Shown piece after piece: positions 37,021 through 46,241 of a stretch of DNA of 64,000 nucleotides. Positions within the stretch are counted from its first letter, which is position 1; the number at the start of each line of letters is the position of its first letter. Origin of the DNA: Myxococcus qinghaiensis (lineage in GTDB: Bacteria > Myxococcota > Myxococcia > Myxococcales > Myxococcaceae); the NCBI RefSeq assembly GCF_024198215.1, contig NZ_JAKCFA010000004.1:1-64000 (forward strand), written 5' to 3'. The notes under the pieces are model-generated. The model saw nothing but the letters and a program-made list of their open reading frames with translations, was not told where the DNA came from and searched no databases. A program made the position numbers and the translations under genes.

Positions 37021-37509
37021 TCAGGCGCGCGCCGGAGCGCCGGCCTGGGGTTGGGGCTTGATGACGTAGTCGCCGAAGAGGACCGCGACGAAGAACAGCG
37101 GACCCACCAGCGCGTGGACCAGGTTGGTGAGGAACGACGGAGACTTCTTCTCCCAGACGGCGTGGCCCGCCAACTGGATGAGCCAGCCGAACACGGCGAT
37201 GGCCACCACGCTCCACACGGGCATCATCCGGCCGAGCGGGAAGCAGGCCGCCATGAACGCCACCACGACGAGGCCCAGCTTCACGTCCGCGCGCAGATAC
37301 CAGATGGCCGTCAGCGCCAGGGCCACCATGCCCAGCGTCAACACTCCGCCTGGGAGCACGGGAACCGCGACCAGCTTCACCCAGTCCAGCATCGCGATGA
37401 TGTGCAGCACGATGACGGGGATGGCGACCTTGTGTGTCAGCCGGTTGATGGGGTGCTGGTGCGAGGAATAGTAATCATCGAAGAGGGAGGCGATCTGGGG
37501 CTTGAGCAT
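37021..37509 (-). CDS. Mpo1/DUF962-family membrane protein
   Basis: A 162-residue membrane protein. The N-terminus SLFDDYYSSHQHPINRLTHK is followed by a membrane segment, then three more, with GWLIQLAGHAVWEKKSPSF and NLVHALVGPLFFVAVL near the end. These match the YxxxHxxxxNxxxH and QxxGHxxxEKxxP signatures of the DUF962/Mpo1 family, implicated in 2-hydroxy fatty acid alpha-oxidation in yeast. The ATG at 37509 removes an Arg/Pro-rich upstream extension that is clearly not coding. First gene of a two-gene operon. Confidence 0.78.
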   Translation of the reverse strand: MLKPQIASLFDDYYSSHQHPINRLTHKVAIPVIVLHIIAMLDWVKLVAVPVLPGGVLTLGMVALALTAIWYLRADVKLGLVVVAFMAACFPLGRMMPVWSVVAIAVFGWLIQLAGHAVWEKKSPSFLTNLVHALVGPLFFVAVLFGDYVIKPQPQAGAPARA

Positions 37510-37643
37510 GACGTCCTCCGGACGGAAGCAGGGGAGGTGGAAAGCTAGGTGAAGTCGCGGCGGGTGTCCTGGCGGCGCACGCCAATCTCCTGGCCGAAGA
37601 CGCCACGGGTCGGCTGCCCCGCACCCGTCCCACCGTGCTGGAT

Positions 37644-38702
37644 TCAAGTCCGCTCGGCGCTCTCACGCCAGACGCGCGGCGTCATCCCCGTCCACCGCTT
37701 GAAGGCGCGGTCGAAGGTGCTCAGCTCGGAGTAGCCCAGCAGGAAGGCGACCTGGCTGACGCCCAGGTTCGCGTCGCGCAGGTACCGGAAGGCCAGCTCT
37801 CGCCGCACCGCGTCGACCTCGTCCTGGAAGGACGTGCCCAGCTCCGTGAGGCGGCGCTGGAAGGTGCGGGGGCTGACGTGGAGGCCCTTGGCCACGTCAC
37901 TGACTTGAGGTGCCCCGTCGCGGAGCGAGGCCCGGATGGTGTCGCGCACGGCCTGGACGAAGCCGGGGGCATCCGGGGGAGACACGGGCACGGGGGCGCT
38001 GACGCCGCTGGCGGCGCGTTCCAGCACGGAGAGGAGGGCGGGGTCCGCGCCCACCACGCGCAGGTCGAGCGTGGCCGCGTCCAGCGTGAGGGCGTTGCGT
38101 GCACCGCTGAACGTCGGGGTGACGCCGAAGTGCTCCACCAGCGGAGCGACTTCCGGCGGCGCGGGGTGGGCGAAGGTGACGGCGCGAGGCTTCCAGGGGC
38201 GCTCGGTGAGCTGGCGGCCGACGTGGATGAAGAGGGCGAGGCCGTACTCACTCGCGTGTCGTCCGTAGGCGAGGGGCGCTCCGGCGATGCCGTAGGCGAA
38301 GGTGCCGCCGCCGTCCGCGTCGTCGGTGAAGGACGCGAGCCAGGCGGGCTCCAGCAGCGCCAGGTACCGCGCGAGCGAGCGGAAGGTGTCGCGCACCGTG
38401 GGCGAGGCCCGGGCGATGTACTCGACGAGCCCGTAGTTGCCGCGAGGCACGCGCTGGGCGACGTGAAGGCCGAGGAAGGCGTCCTGGGAGAAGTCCTCCG
38501 CGGCGTCCAGGAAGGCGTGCAGGGTGGTGAGCGGGAGGCTGACCTCGGGCAGGGTGCCGGCGTCGTGGGGCAGGCCGAAGCGCTCCACCAGGGGAGTCGG
38601 GTCCCTGCCCGTGGCGCGCAGGTAGGCGAGCAGCGGGCCCACGAGCTGGGAGCGGACCTCGTCCGGGGGCTTCGGCGGCGGATGGGAGGGTGGGGGCTCC
38701 AC
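37644..38702 (-). CDS. AraC-family regulator with arabinose-binding-like N-domain
   Basis: A 352-residue transcription regulator. Residues about 20-210 resemble the Arabinose_bd-type sensor (LLAYLRATGRDPTPLVERFGL, FLGLHVAQRVPRGNYGLVEYI) of the OruR/ArgR-like AraC group. The last 95 residues are the double helix-turn-helix: VSDVAKGLHVSPRTFQRRLTE, and GVSQVAFLLGYSELSTFDRAFKRWTGMTPRVWR. The start is read as GTG at 38702, although no good ribosome binding site is visible. It is 134 bases upstream of the Mpo1-like pair on the same strand, so it may control them. Confidence 0.85.
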   Translation of the reverse strand: MEPPPSHPPPKPPDEVRSQLVGPLLAYLRATGRDPTPLVERFGLPHDAGTLPEVSLPLTTLHAFLDAAEDFSQDAFLGLHVAQRVPRGNYGLVEYIARASPTVRDTFRSLARYLALLEPAWLASFTDDADGGGTFAYGIAGAPLAYGRHASEYGLALFIHVGRQLTERPWKPRAVTFAHPAPPEVAPLVEHFGVTPTFSGARNALTLDAATLDLRVVGADPALLSVLERAASGVSAPVPVSPPDAPGFVQAVRDTIRASLRDGAPQVSDVAKGLHVSPRTFQRRLTELGTSFQDEVDAVRRELAFRYLRDANLGVSQVAFLLGYSELSTFDRAFKRWTGMTPRVWRESAERT

Positions 38703-38748
38703 GCGGCGGAGACGCTAGCGCGTTCGGCGCGCGGAGCCCAAGAGACGT

Positions 38749-39264
38749 TCAGCGCGGCGCGAAGGGACCGATGAAGTCCTGTTTGCCGATGCGCACGCCG
38801 CTGTGGCGGAGGATGTCGTAGGCCGTGGTGACGTGGAAATAGAAGTTCGGCAGGGCGAAGGTGAGCAGGTAGTCGTCACCCTTGAACTCTTGCTTGTACT
38901 CGCCCGCCGTGAGCGTGACGGTGCGCTTCTCGCTGCCCTGGAGCGCCGCGGCGTCGATGGTCTTCAGATACGTCACCGTCTTGGCGATGCGCGCGTGCAG
39001 CTCCTCGAAGGTCTTCTCGGTGTCCGGCATGCGCGGGGCGGGCACGCCGCTCAGTCGCTCGGCGGTGGCCTTGGAGGTGTCGCTGGCGCGCTGCACCTGG
39101 GCCACGAGGTTGTACATGTCCGGCGCCAGCTTCGCGTCGAGCAGGGTCTGCGGGTCGATGCCGTTCTCCTTCGCGTGCTGTTCCCCCTTCTCGAGCAGGG
39201 TGGAGAGGATGTTGAGGGCACGGATGTAGACGGGAATCGACGCCTGGTACATCGAGAGGGCCAA
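38749..39264 (-). CDS. DUF1993-family protein
   Basis: A 171-residue soluble helical protein. It begins SMYQASIPVYIRALNILSTLL and carries the DUF1993 markers: LLDAKLAPDMYNLVAQVQRASDTSKATAERL, then DTEKTFEELHARIAKTVTYL and LPNFYFHVTTAYDILRHSGV. The family resembles DinB-like four-helix bundles; no activity is established. The start is TTG at 39264 with GGAG six bases upstream; the ATG four codons later would be too far from it. Divergent from the DUF457 gene. Confidence 0.88.
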   Translation of the reverse strand: MALSMYQASIPVYIRALNILSTLLEKGEQHAKENGIDPQTLLDAKLAPDMYNLVAQVQRASDTSKATAERLSGVPAPRMPDTEKTFEELHARIAKTVTYLKTIDAAALQGSEKRTVTLTAGEYKQEFKGDDYLLTFALPNFYFHVTTAYDILRHSGVRIGKQDFIGPFAPR

Positions 39265-39402
39265 GGGAGGCTCCGGGGTGTGCGGGTGGACGGCGGTGCT
39301 TCGACGCGCGACTGTCTAACGCGTCCCTCGATTTCGTGCCGCCCAGAGAAGGTGACGCGAGGTGTCGAGGTCCGCGAGGGAGTGAAGTAGCCTCGGAGGA
39401 AG

Positions 39403-40527
39403 ATGGACAATCTCGCTCACTCGCTCGTTGGGGCCTGGATGGCGGAGGCGGGGCTGAAGCGCTACACGCCCCTGGCCACCGCGACACTCGTCATCGGCGC
39501 CAACCTCCCGGACGTGGATGCCGTCGTCACCTTCGCGGGCTCGGACGCCTCGCTGTACTGGCGTCGAGGCTGGACGCACGGGGTGCTCGCGCTGTCGCTC
39601 TGGCCCTTCGTCCTGACGGGGTTGATGTTGCTGTGGGACCGCTTCGTGCGAAGACGCAGGCATCCGGAGCTGGCGCCCGCGCGCGCCGGGCCGCTGTTGC
39701 TCTTGTCCACGGTGTCGGTGCTGAGTCATCCCGCGCTGGACTGGCTCAACACCTACGGTGTGCGGCTGCTGATGCCGTTCGACGGGACGTGGTTCTACGG
39801 GGACGCGTTGTTCATCGTCGACCCGTGGGTGTGGTTGCTCGCGGGAGCGGCCGTCATCATGGCGGATGCACGCACGCGCAAGTCGGCCGCGGGGTGGATG
39901 GTGCTGGGCGTGGCCACCACCGCGCTCGTCATGTTTCCCGCGTTCGTGCCCTGGCCCGCGAAGGTGCTCTGGGCGGTGGGCGTGGCGGCCATCCTCTGGT
40001 TGCGATTGAAGGGAACACACGTGCTGTCCACCCAGCGCGTGGCCACCGTGTGCGGCGTGGGGCTGGTGCTCTATCTGGGCGCCATCTTCCTGGGCTCCCA
40101 GGTCGCCGCGCCGCGTGCGCAGGAGTGGCTCAAGGCACAGGGCCACCCGGTGGAGCGAGTCATCGCGGGGCCGGTGCCCGCGAATCCCTTCGTGAGAGAC
40201 CTCATCGCGCTGGGGCCGGACCGCTACCACTTCGTGCGCGCGGACTTCCTGCGCGGCAGTGACGCGCACCTGGAACTCAGCGGACCGACGCTCCCGCGCG
40301 AGCCGAACCCCGGCCCTGTCATCCAGGCCGCGCTCGCGGCGCCGCACCTGCGCGGACTCGCCAACTGGCTGCGCCTGCCCACGTATCAGGTGGCCGAGAC
40401 GGAGGCGGGGTGGCGCGTCATGATTGATGACGTGCGGTACTCACGCTCGCAGAGTGGTGGACTTGGCTCGGCCGTGGTGGAGCTCGACAAGGAGCTGCGG
40501 CTCGTGAATCGCCCGACCGTCGAGTAA
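39403..40527 (+). CDS. DUF457-family membrane-bound metal-dependent hydrolase
   Basis: A 374-residue inner membrane protein. Residues 1-50 carry the family markers DNLAHSLVGAWMAEAG and NLPDVDAVV; WRRGWTHGVLAL and LLSTVSVLSHPALDWLNTYGVRLLMPF follow, giving conserved His/Asp that may bind metal. About six membrane segments span residues 55-245, and the last 120 residues are soluble. YdjM-type relatives are called LexA-binding or membrane-bound hydrolases; the substrate is not known. The ATG follows GGAGG closely. Confidence 0.85.
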   Translation: MDNLAHSLVGAWMAEAGLKRYTPLATATLVIGANLPDVDAVVTFAGSDASLYWRRGWTHGVLALSLWPFVLTGLMLLWDRFVRRRRHPELAPARAGPLLLLSTVSVLSHPALDWLNTYGVRLLMPFDGTWFYGDALFIVDPWVWLLAGAAVIMADARTRKSAAGWMVLGVATTALVMFPAFVPWPAKVLWAVGVAAILWLRLKGTHVLSTQRVATVCGVGLVLYLGAIFLGSQVAAPRAQEWLKAQGHPVERVIAGPVPANPFVRDLIALGPDRYHFVRADFLRGSDAHLELSGPTLPREPNPGPVIQAALAAPHLRGLANWLRLPTYQVAETEAGWRVMIDDVRYSRSQSGGLGSAVVELDKELRLVNRPTVE

Positions 40528-40615
40528 CGACGCGTACCAGGGACTGGGCGCATGCCGTCGACACGCGGAGCGCCGGGCTAAATCGGTGACGCCCGTGCGG
40601 GCGCGAAGCAATGAG

Positions 40616-40650
40616 CCAGGGCTCGCGTGGTCGCCGCACGCGAGCCCTGG
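40616..40650. terminator. Strong bidirectional terminator
   Basis: A perfect 14-bp stem (40616-40629 with 40637-40650) and a 7-base loop, between the convergent DUF457 gene and prmA. The longest perfect hairpin I found in the window. Confidence 0.8.
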
Positions 40651-40660
40651 GGCCAGCACC

Positions 40661-41527
40661 TCAGCGCTTCAGGTCGATGCGAACCCACTCGCCCTGCGTC
40701 GCGCCGGGCAGCACGGTGAAGCCCAGGTTGCGGTAGGCCGCCTCCACGTCCGCGCGCTGGTGCGACAGCACGCCCGCGAGCACCAGGTGGCTCTTCGCCT
40801 TGGGCGCGATGAGCGGCGCCAGCTCGATGAGCGTGTTGGCGAGGATGTTGGCCAGCACCAGGTCGAAGGTGCCCTCCACCGCCGTCAGCTCCTTGCCGGA
40901 CACGTCGATGTCGGGCGTGCCGTTGTCCGTCAGGTTCTCCTGGGCCAGCTCCACCGACGTCGGGTCGTTGTCCGTGGCGACGACGCGCCCGGCGCCCAGC
41001 TTCTTCGCGGCGATGGCGAGCACGCCCGTGCCGGTGCCCACGTCCAGGACGCTGGCGCCCGGATGGTCGGCCATGAACGCGTCCACCGCCGCCAGACACA
41101 GCGACGTCGTGGGGTGGTCACCCGTGCCGAAGGCCATCTTCGGCTCAATCACCAGCCGCACCGCTCCGGCGGGGGCGTTGCCCACGTCCCACGGCGGCCC
41201 CACCCACAGCCGGCCCACGTGCACGGACTTGATGAGCGACTTCCACTCGTTGCTCCAGTCCTGCTGGGGCTGCTCGTCCAGGTGGAGCCGGGCGGCGGGG
41301 TGGGATTCGGACACTTCGTCGCGGGCGGACTCGGCCGTCTCGCGGTCCTCGAAGTAGGCGATGATGATGGACTCGCCCGCCTGCGGTGCCTTCACGCCGG
41401 GCATGGTGGGAGTCTCCCGGTCTCGTACCTCGAGGCCGAGCGCACCGGACTCGTGGAGGAGGTCCTGTACGGCCTCGGACGCTTCCTCGGGCAACTCCAC
41501 GGTGAGTGACAGATAGGTCTGGGACAT
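40661..41527 (-). CDS. prmA: Ribosomal protein L11 methyltransferase PrmA
   Basis: A 288-residue protein lysine/amino-terminus methyltransferase acting on ribosomal protein L11. Seen: the N-terminal substrate domain (MSQTYLSLTVELPEE), the WKSLIKSVHVGRLWVGPPW link, MAFGTGDHPTTSLCL, motif I VLDVGTGTGVLAIAAKKLGA, TDNDPTSVELAQENL and VLANILANTLIELAP. All are at the family's positions. The ATG at 41527 gives the normal length; the longer frame is antisense to the lipoprotein genes. Confidence 0.93.
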   Translation of the reverse strand: MSQTYLSLTVELPEEASEAVQDLLHESGALGLEVRDRETPTMPGVKAPQAGESIIIAYFEDRETAESARDEVSESHPAARLHLDEQPQQDWSNEWKSLIKSVHVGRLWVGPPWDVGNAPAGAVRLVIEPKMAFGTGDHPTTSLCLAAVDAFMADHPGASVLDVGTGTGVLAIAAKKLGAGRVVATDNDPTSVELAQENLTDNGTPDIDVSGKELTAVEGTFDLVLANILANTLIELAPLIAPKAKSHLVLAGVLSHQRADVEAAYRNLGFTVLPGATQGEWVRIDLKR

Positions 41528-41567
41528 GCGGGCCCTTTTACCGCGCCGTGCGTAGCGTGGGAGCGCC

Positions 41568-41930
41568 GTGAGATACCTCTTCATCTTGTGGCCCGTGGCC
41601 TGGCTGACCGCCTGCTCCGGCCCTGAAGCGCCCGACGCAGCGGTCTGTCGGGATGTCGCCACCCGCCTCTGCCAGACGTCGGCCTGTCCCGGCGTGGCCG
41701 AGCAACTCCCCCTGGGACTCGACTGCGAGGCCACCCTGCTGGAGCGGACCGGCTGCGGCGCGGAGGAGTTCACCTTCTCCTCGCCTTCGAGGGAGCGCGT
41801 CCTGGACTGCCGGGTGCCTCTCATCCAGGTGGGGACCACGACGGAGCGCCCGCCCTCGTGTGAGGACGCGTTCCAGTTCGTCGTGGACTGTCCGGACGTG
41901 ACGGCCTTTTTCCGAGGGGAGGCGCCATGA
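41568..41930 (+). CDS. Small Cys-rich lipoprotein
   Basis: A 120-residue lipoprotein. The signal ends AWLTAC, with Cys16 the expected lipid site. The mature part has eight further Cys, some in pairs that could form disulfides (CQTSAC, CGAEEF, CEDAF, VVDC). GTG at 41568 is the start. The end overlaps the next lipoprotein gene by ATGA, so they are coupled. Function unknown. Confidence 0.72.
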   Translation: MRYLFILWPVAWLTACSGPEAPDAAVCRDVATRLCQTSACPGVAEQLPLGLDCEATLLERTGCGAEEFTFSSPSRERVLDCRVPLIQVGTTTERPPSCEDAFQFVVDCPDVTAFFRGEAP

Positions 41931-42895
41931 AGCGGTGGGTGGCGTCGGCGTTGGTGCTGGCGGTGGGATGCACGCCCCTGGACATGGAGCGGCGCACCGA
42001 GCGCGGCCCCGTCCTGCGGACCTATCTCCAGGAATCGCAGCTGGGGGAGCGCATGCCGTTCGCGCGCACGGAGGTGAGCTGGCCCCAGCTCACCCTGCGC
42101 TTCTCCACGGCGGACATCTGCCGCACGGAGCAACATGCCGAGTACGCCGAGGACATCATCACCACCCGCTCCGTCCCGGGCGCGGCGGGGGCGGTGAGCT
42201 CGGGCGGTGTCCTCACCGCCGTGGGCGGATTCCTGGTGCTGGGGCGCACGCTCTTCTCCAACTCGCCGGACCGCGATGGCATCGACCGCGAGGGCCACTA
42301 CGGCGCCTCCAGTCGGAAGGTGGCCACGACGTGGGGCGTGGTGCTGCTGTCGGTGGGCGTGCCCGCGCTGGTGGCGGGCATCGTGCAGCTCACCCGGAGT
42401 GGCGAGACGAAGGAGACGCGCAAGGCGGATGAGATGCTGGCGCTGCGCGAGGTGCCTTGCCAGCCACAGCCCGCGGACGGCGTGGTGGACCTGGCGGGTG
42501 GCAATGGCCCTCCGCCCGAGCCGCGCGCCACTGTGAATGGGACGCTGGTGCTGAGCGCCGACGAGGCGAGGAGCTTGAGCTTCAAGGGGCTGCTGTTGGA
42601 TGGCTCGCCCGTGCTGCTCCAGGATGAGGACCTCTCACGGCTGGAGACCTTCCGCACCTGTGCCTCGCTGCTGGCGGCACCGGTGGACCCGGAGGCCCTG
42701 GCGCGACAGGCGAAGACGCACCCGGACCGGCTGCGCACCAAGAGAGAGCTGGTACGCGCCTGCACGACGCTGCCTGGCGCGCCCGCGGGTCCATTGCTGG
42801 AGGCCATCGACTCCGCGTTGGCGCTGGGGACGGGCATCCCGCAGGAGGCGAAGCCGTCACCGCCAGCGACGACACCCTCCGGCACGGAACTCTGA
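41927..42895 (+). CDS. Putative lipoprotein with one transmembrane pair
   Basis: A 322-residue lipoprotein. The signal ends LAVGC (Cys15). Residues about 85-160 contain two hydrophobic, Gly-rich segments (GGVLTAVGGFLVLGRTLF and TTWGVVLLSVGVPALVAGIVQL) separated by a charged loop. The C-terminal part is soluble, with a PATVNGTLVLSADEARSL-type strand region and a Pro/Ser/Thr tail. It overlaps the upstream lipoprotein gene by four bases. No family recognised. Confidence 0.7.
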   Translation: MKRWVASALVLAVGCTPLDMERRTERGPVLRTYLQESQLGERMPFARTEVSWPQLTLRFSTADICRTEQHAEYAEDIITTRSVPGAAGAVSSGGVLTAVGGFLVLGRTLFSNSPDRDGIDREGHYGASSRKVATTWGVVLLSVGVPALVAGIVQLTRSGETKETRKADEMLALREVPCQPQPADGVVDLAGGNGPPPEPRATVNGTLVLSADEARSLSFKGLLLDGSPVLLQDEDLSRLETFRTCASLLAAPVDPEALARQAKTHPDRLRTKRELVRACTTLPGAPAGPLLEAIDSALALGTGIPQEAKPSPPATTPSGTEL

Positions 42896-42905
42896 GGACC
42901 GCACC

Positions 42906-42934
42906 GCGTGGCGTAGACCGAGGGACCGCCACGC
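42906..42934. terminator. Hairpin between convergent genes
   Basis: 8-bp stem GCGTGGCG/CGCCACGC with a 13-base loop, between the lipoprotein gene and the Imm11 gene. Confidence 0.55.
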
Positions 42935-42948
42935 TCGCTTCAGTGGGG

Positions 42949-43533
42949 TCAGAGCTCCTGGCCTCTCCATTCTTCGAGGCTGTAGAGCTTGAGTCCCGTC
43001 AGTCCCGCCTCGACGAAGGCGGCATGGACGTCCTCGCGGATGAGGATGAAATGCCTCTGCATGGTGCAGCGAAACATCTTTGCGTGAGGACTGATGGAGT
43101 CTGGCTTGAGGACCAGCTTCCGGATGTGGCTGAGTTGATCTTTCTCAAGGCTGCTCATCTTGTAGACCGAACGCTCGAGGTCGATGGCATCTTCGGCGCC
43201 CAGCAGGTTGAGAAAGGCATAGTCAGGGCCAATGACTTTGCCCTTGTGGTCCTTGATTGCCACGGGAAGCCATTCAGCGTTGGTGACCTCCAGCGATTCG
43301 ATGAGCTTGCGTGCTCGACCCGAAACCAACAGGGCCCTCATCAGATTGGGTTGGAAGTCGTACAGGCTTCGTCTTTCGGGATGGGAGTCCGAGAACGAAA
43401 CCGTCGCTCCCATGGGGAAGTCCTTGGCCAGGCTGCGGCCTTCCGCGAACTTCCAGAGAATCGGGCCGGTGCATGGATACTCGTCGATACGTCCACCATC
43501 GTCGCTGCGAACCTTGAGGGCGAAGTAGTCCAT
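42949..43533 (-). CDS. Imm11-type (DUF1629) immunity protein
   Basis: A 194-residue protein that resembles the Imm11/DUF1629 immunity family: DYFALKVRSDDGGRIDEYP at the start, GATVSFSDSHPERRSLYDFQPNLMRALLVSGRARKLIESL, VAIKDHKGKVIGPDYAFLNLLG, and FRCTMQRHFILIREDVHAAF. In other myxobacteria these lie next to polymorphic toxin genes and neutralise the toxin. No toxin or transporter gene flanks it here. Its base composition is clearly lower in GC than its neighbours, which suggests horizontal gain. The ATG at 43533 is chosen. Confidence 0.75.
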   Translation of the reverse strand: MDYFALKVRSDDGGRIDEYPCTGPILWKFAEGRSLAKDFPMGATVSFSDSHPERRSLYDFQPNLMRALLVSGRARKLIESLEVTNAEWLPVAIKDHKGKVIGPDYAFLNLLGAEDAIDLERSVYKMSSLEKDQLSHIRKLVLKPDSISPHAKMFRCTMQRHFILIREDVHAAFVEAGLTGLKLYSLEEWRGQEL

Positions 43534-43640
43534 GGCTCGAAGTCATTCCTCGGGAGAGAGAGCCCCGGGCGGTGAGCAAACCACAAGCCTCGGAAGGGAG
43601 GCGAGCGCCTTCACATCGGCGCCCGCCAATCCCTCTCACC

Positions 43641-46241
43641 TCACGGCCCGACGACGGTGAGCACGCTCTTGTCGAAGTCGATGACCTGGCGCGCCACCTC
43701 GACGACCTGCTCCGACGTCACCGCGTCGATGTGCTTCGCGTAGTGCAGGAAGTTGTCCAGGTTCAGCCCGTAGAGGGTGTCCATGGCCATCATCCCCGCG
43801 CGCGCTCCGTTTCGCTGGAGCGCGATTTCGTGCGTGCCGATGAGGTTCTGCTTCGCCCGGGCCAGTTCCTCGGCGGGGATGGGCTCGTCGCGGATGCGCT
43901 TCAGCTCCGCGCGAATCCCCTCCAGCGCCGCGTCCACCTTCTCGGGGCTCGTGCCCATGTACACGGCGAAGTAGCCCGGCTCGATGCCCTCCACGCCGAA
44001 GCTGCTCACGCTGTAGGCCATGGAGCGCTTGTCGCGCAGCTCCACGAAGAGCCGCCCGCCCTGACCGGACAGCACGCCGGACAGCGTCTCCAGCGCGTGG
44101 CGCTCCGGGTCGTTGATGCGCAATCCCCGGAAGCCCATCACCAGGTGCGACTGCGCCTTGGCCAGCACGCGCTTCTCCTGACGCGCGGCCTCCAGCGGAG
44201 CCTCGGGGAGCACCTTCGGCGCGGCGGCGGCCTTGCCTCGCGACGCGCCGAAGTACTCCCGCGCCAGGGCGAGCACCTCGTCCACCTTCACGTCACCCAC
44301 CACGGTGAGCGTGAGCTGCGACGGGTCCATGTAGCGCGCGTGATAGGCGAGCAGCGCCTCGGGCCCCAGGGCCTCCACCGACTCCTTCTCCCCGAGCGTC
44401 GGCAGCCGGTACGGATGCGTCTTGAACAACGTCCGGTTGAACAGGTCGAACGCGAGGCCGGACGGCTTGTCCTCCCGGGTGAGGATGTCCTGGAGCATCA
44501 GCGCGCGCTCGCGGGCCACCTCCACCTCGGGGAACGAGGGGTTGGACAGCGTGTCCGCGAACAGGCGGAACGCCGACTCGAAGTGCCGCGAGAGGAACTC
44601 TCCCCGCAGATTCACCGAGTTGCGTCCGCTCATGCCCCCCATGCTGCCGGCGTAGATGTCGACGAGCTGCGAAATCTCCTCGGCGTCCCGCGTCGGCGTG
44701 CCTCGCGTGAGGCTGCGCGCCAGCAGCGTGGTGAGGCCGTTGTCGGCGGACGTCTCGTAGCGCAGGCCGCCCATGAAGGCCGCGCGCATCGCGAACAGCG
44801 GCACCGCGGGCTCCACGCGCACCATGATGGTCGCGCCCGAGGGCAGCTTCTCCGTGATGATTTCGCTGGGGCCCTTCGTCTTGGCGCCCAGCCGCAGCGA
44901 GGGCTCGCCCACGGGGACCTTGCTCGCCTTGCGCTCCGGAGGCGCGGCGACGGGCCCGCGCGCCACCCTGTCCAACACCGCGTGCACCTGCTCCTCCGTG
45001 AAGCTCGTGCCGTGCGGCAACAGCCCCGTGACGGTGGCGTGCTCGAAGCGCAGGTACTTCTCCGCCGCCGCGCGCAGCTGCTCCGACGTGAGCGAGCGGA
45101 TGCCCTCGTAGTAGCGCGCCTCCGCCTCCAGGCTGCCCATGCCGGACTGGTAGAAGCCCATCTTCCGGGCGATGCCCTGCACCGTCTCGCGCTGGTAGAC
45201 GGCCTCCGCCTCCAGCAGCGCCTTCGCCGTGGACAGCTCGTCCGCGGACACCGGCGTCACGCGCAGCGTGGCCAGCGCCTTCGAGGCCTCCTCCAGCGCC
45301 TTCTCCAGGTTCCCCGGCTGCAGCGTCATCGACATCGAGAACAGGCCCGGGTCCTGCGGCGTGTACGAGAACGCGTGGATGTCGTTGACCAGGTTGTGCT
45401 TGCGCTTCACCTCGCGCGTCAGGCGGGAGGCGTCACCCTGGCCGACAATCATCGCCAGCACGTCCAGCGCGGGCGTGTCCGGGTGCGAGGCCTGGGGGAT
45501 GGGGAAGGCCATGTGCAGCCAGGCCTCCTTCACCTCGTCCGGGCGCAGGAGCACGCGGCGGCCGGTGGGCGTGGGCTCCACGGGACGCTTCGCGGGCCCC
45601 TCGTACGGACGGCCCCAGTCCCCGCCGAAAATCTCGTCCACCCACCCGCGCAGCTCCGCCTCGCTCAGGTCTCCGGAGACGGCCAGCACCAGGTTCTGGG
45701 GCGTGTAGTAGCGGTGGTAGAACTCCAGCACCTTCTCCCGCGTGAAGCTCCTGACGCTCTCCGCCGTGCCCAGGACGGGCAGCCGGTACGGGTGCGTCTG
45801 GAACACGGTGGAGAACAAGTCGCGCGACGCGCGCCGGGAGGGCGTGTCCTGGCTGCGCTTGATTTCCTCGCACACCACCTCGATTTCGCGCGCCAGCTCC
45901 TCGGCGTCGAAGGCGGAGCGGCGCACCGCGTCCCCGAGGATGTCCAGGCCCGTCCTGGCGAACTGGCTGGCGATGACGATGTGGTAGACCGTCTGGTCGT
46001 AGGACGTCCAGGCGTTGATTTCGCCGCCGTGGGCCTCCACGTCCCGGGCGATTTCGCCGGGGCCGCGCCGCTCGGTGCCCTTGAACAGCATGTGCTCGTG
46101 AAGGTGGGCCAGGCCCGCCTGGTCGGGGCGCTCGTCGGCGCTGCCGACCTTGACCCAGACCTGGAATGCCGCGACCTTGGCGGCGTGGTTTTCGTCGAAG
46201 ACGACGGTGAGCCCGTTGGGAAGCGCGTAGCGGATGGCCAT
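43641..46241 (-). CDS. Double M16 zinc peptidase
   Basis: An 866-residue peptidase with two M16 units in tandem. The first half has the active site HLHEH (His46, Glu49, His50; inverted HxxEH) followed by EIEVVCEEIKRS, which supplies the third ligand Glu. The second half (from about residue 440) is M16C-like without a zinc motif, as in mitochondrial-processing and pitrilysin-like enzymes. It probably degrades peptides in the cytosol or periplasm; no signal peptide is seen. The ATG at 46241 is used because the longer frame gives an unlikely extension. Divergent from the coiled-coil operon. Confidence 0.88.
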   Translation of the reverse strand: MAIRYALPNGLTVVFDENHAAKVAAFQVWVKVGSADERPDQAGLAHLHEHMLFKGTERRGPGEIARDVEAHGGEINAWTSYDQTVYHIVIASQFARTGLDILGDAVRRSAFDAEELAREIEVVCEEIKRSQDTPSRRASRDLFSTVFQTHPYRLPVLGTAESVRSFTREKVLEFYHRYYTPQNLVLAVSGDLSEAELRGWVDEIFGGDWGRPYEGPAKRPVEPTPTGRRVLLRPDEVKEAWLHMAFPIPQASHPDTPALDVLAMIVGQGDASRLTREVKRKHNLVNDIHAFSYTPQDPGLFSMSMTLQPGNLEKALEEASKALATLRVTPVSADELSTAKALLEAEAVYQRETVQGIARKMGFYQSGMGSLEAEARYYEGIRSLTSEQLRAAAEKYLRFEHATVTGLLPHGTSFTEEQVHAVLDRVARGPVAAPPERKASKVPVGEPSLRLGAKTKGPSEIITEKLPSGATIMVRVEPAVPLFAMRAAFMGGLRYETSADNGLTTLLARSLTRGTPTRDAEEISQLVDIYAGSMGGMSGRNSVNLRGEFLSRHFESAFRLFADTLSNPSFPEVEVARERALMLQDILTREDKPSGLAFDLFNRTLFKTHPYRLPTLGEKESVEALGPEALLAYHARYMDPSQLTLTVVGDVKVDEVLALAREYFGASRGKAAAAPKVLPEAPLEAARQEKRVLAKAQSHLVMGFRGLRINDPERHALETLSGVLSGQGGRLFVELRDKRSMAYSVSSFGVEGIEPGYFAVYMGTSPEKVDAALEGIRAELKRIRDEPIPAEELARAKQNLIGTHEIALQRNGARAGMMAMDTLYGLNLDNFLHYAKHIDAVTSEQVVEVARQVIDFDKSVLTVVGP

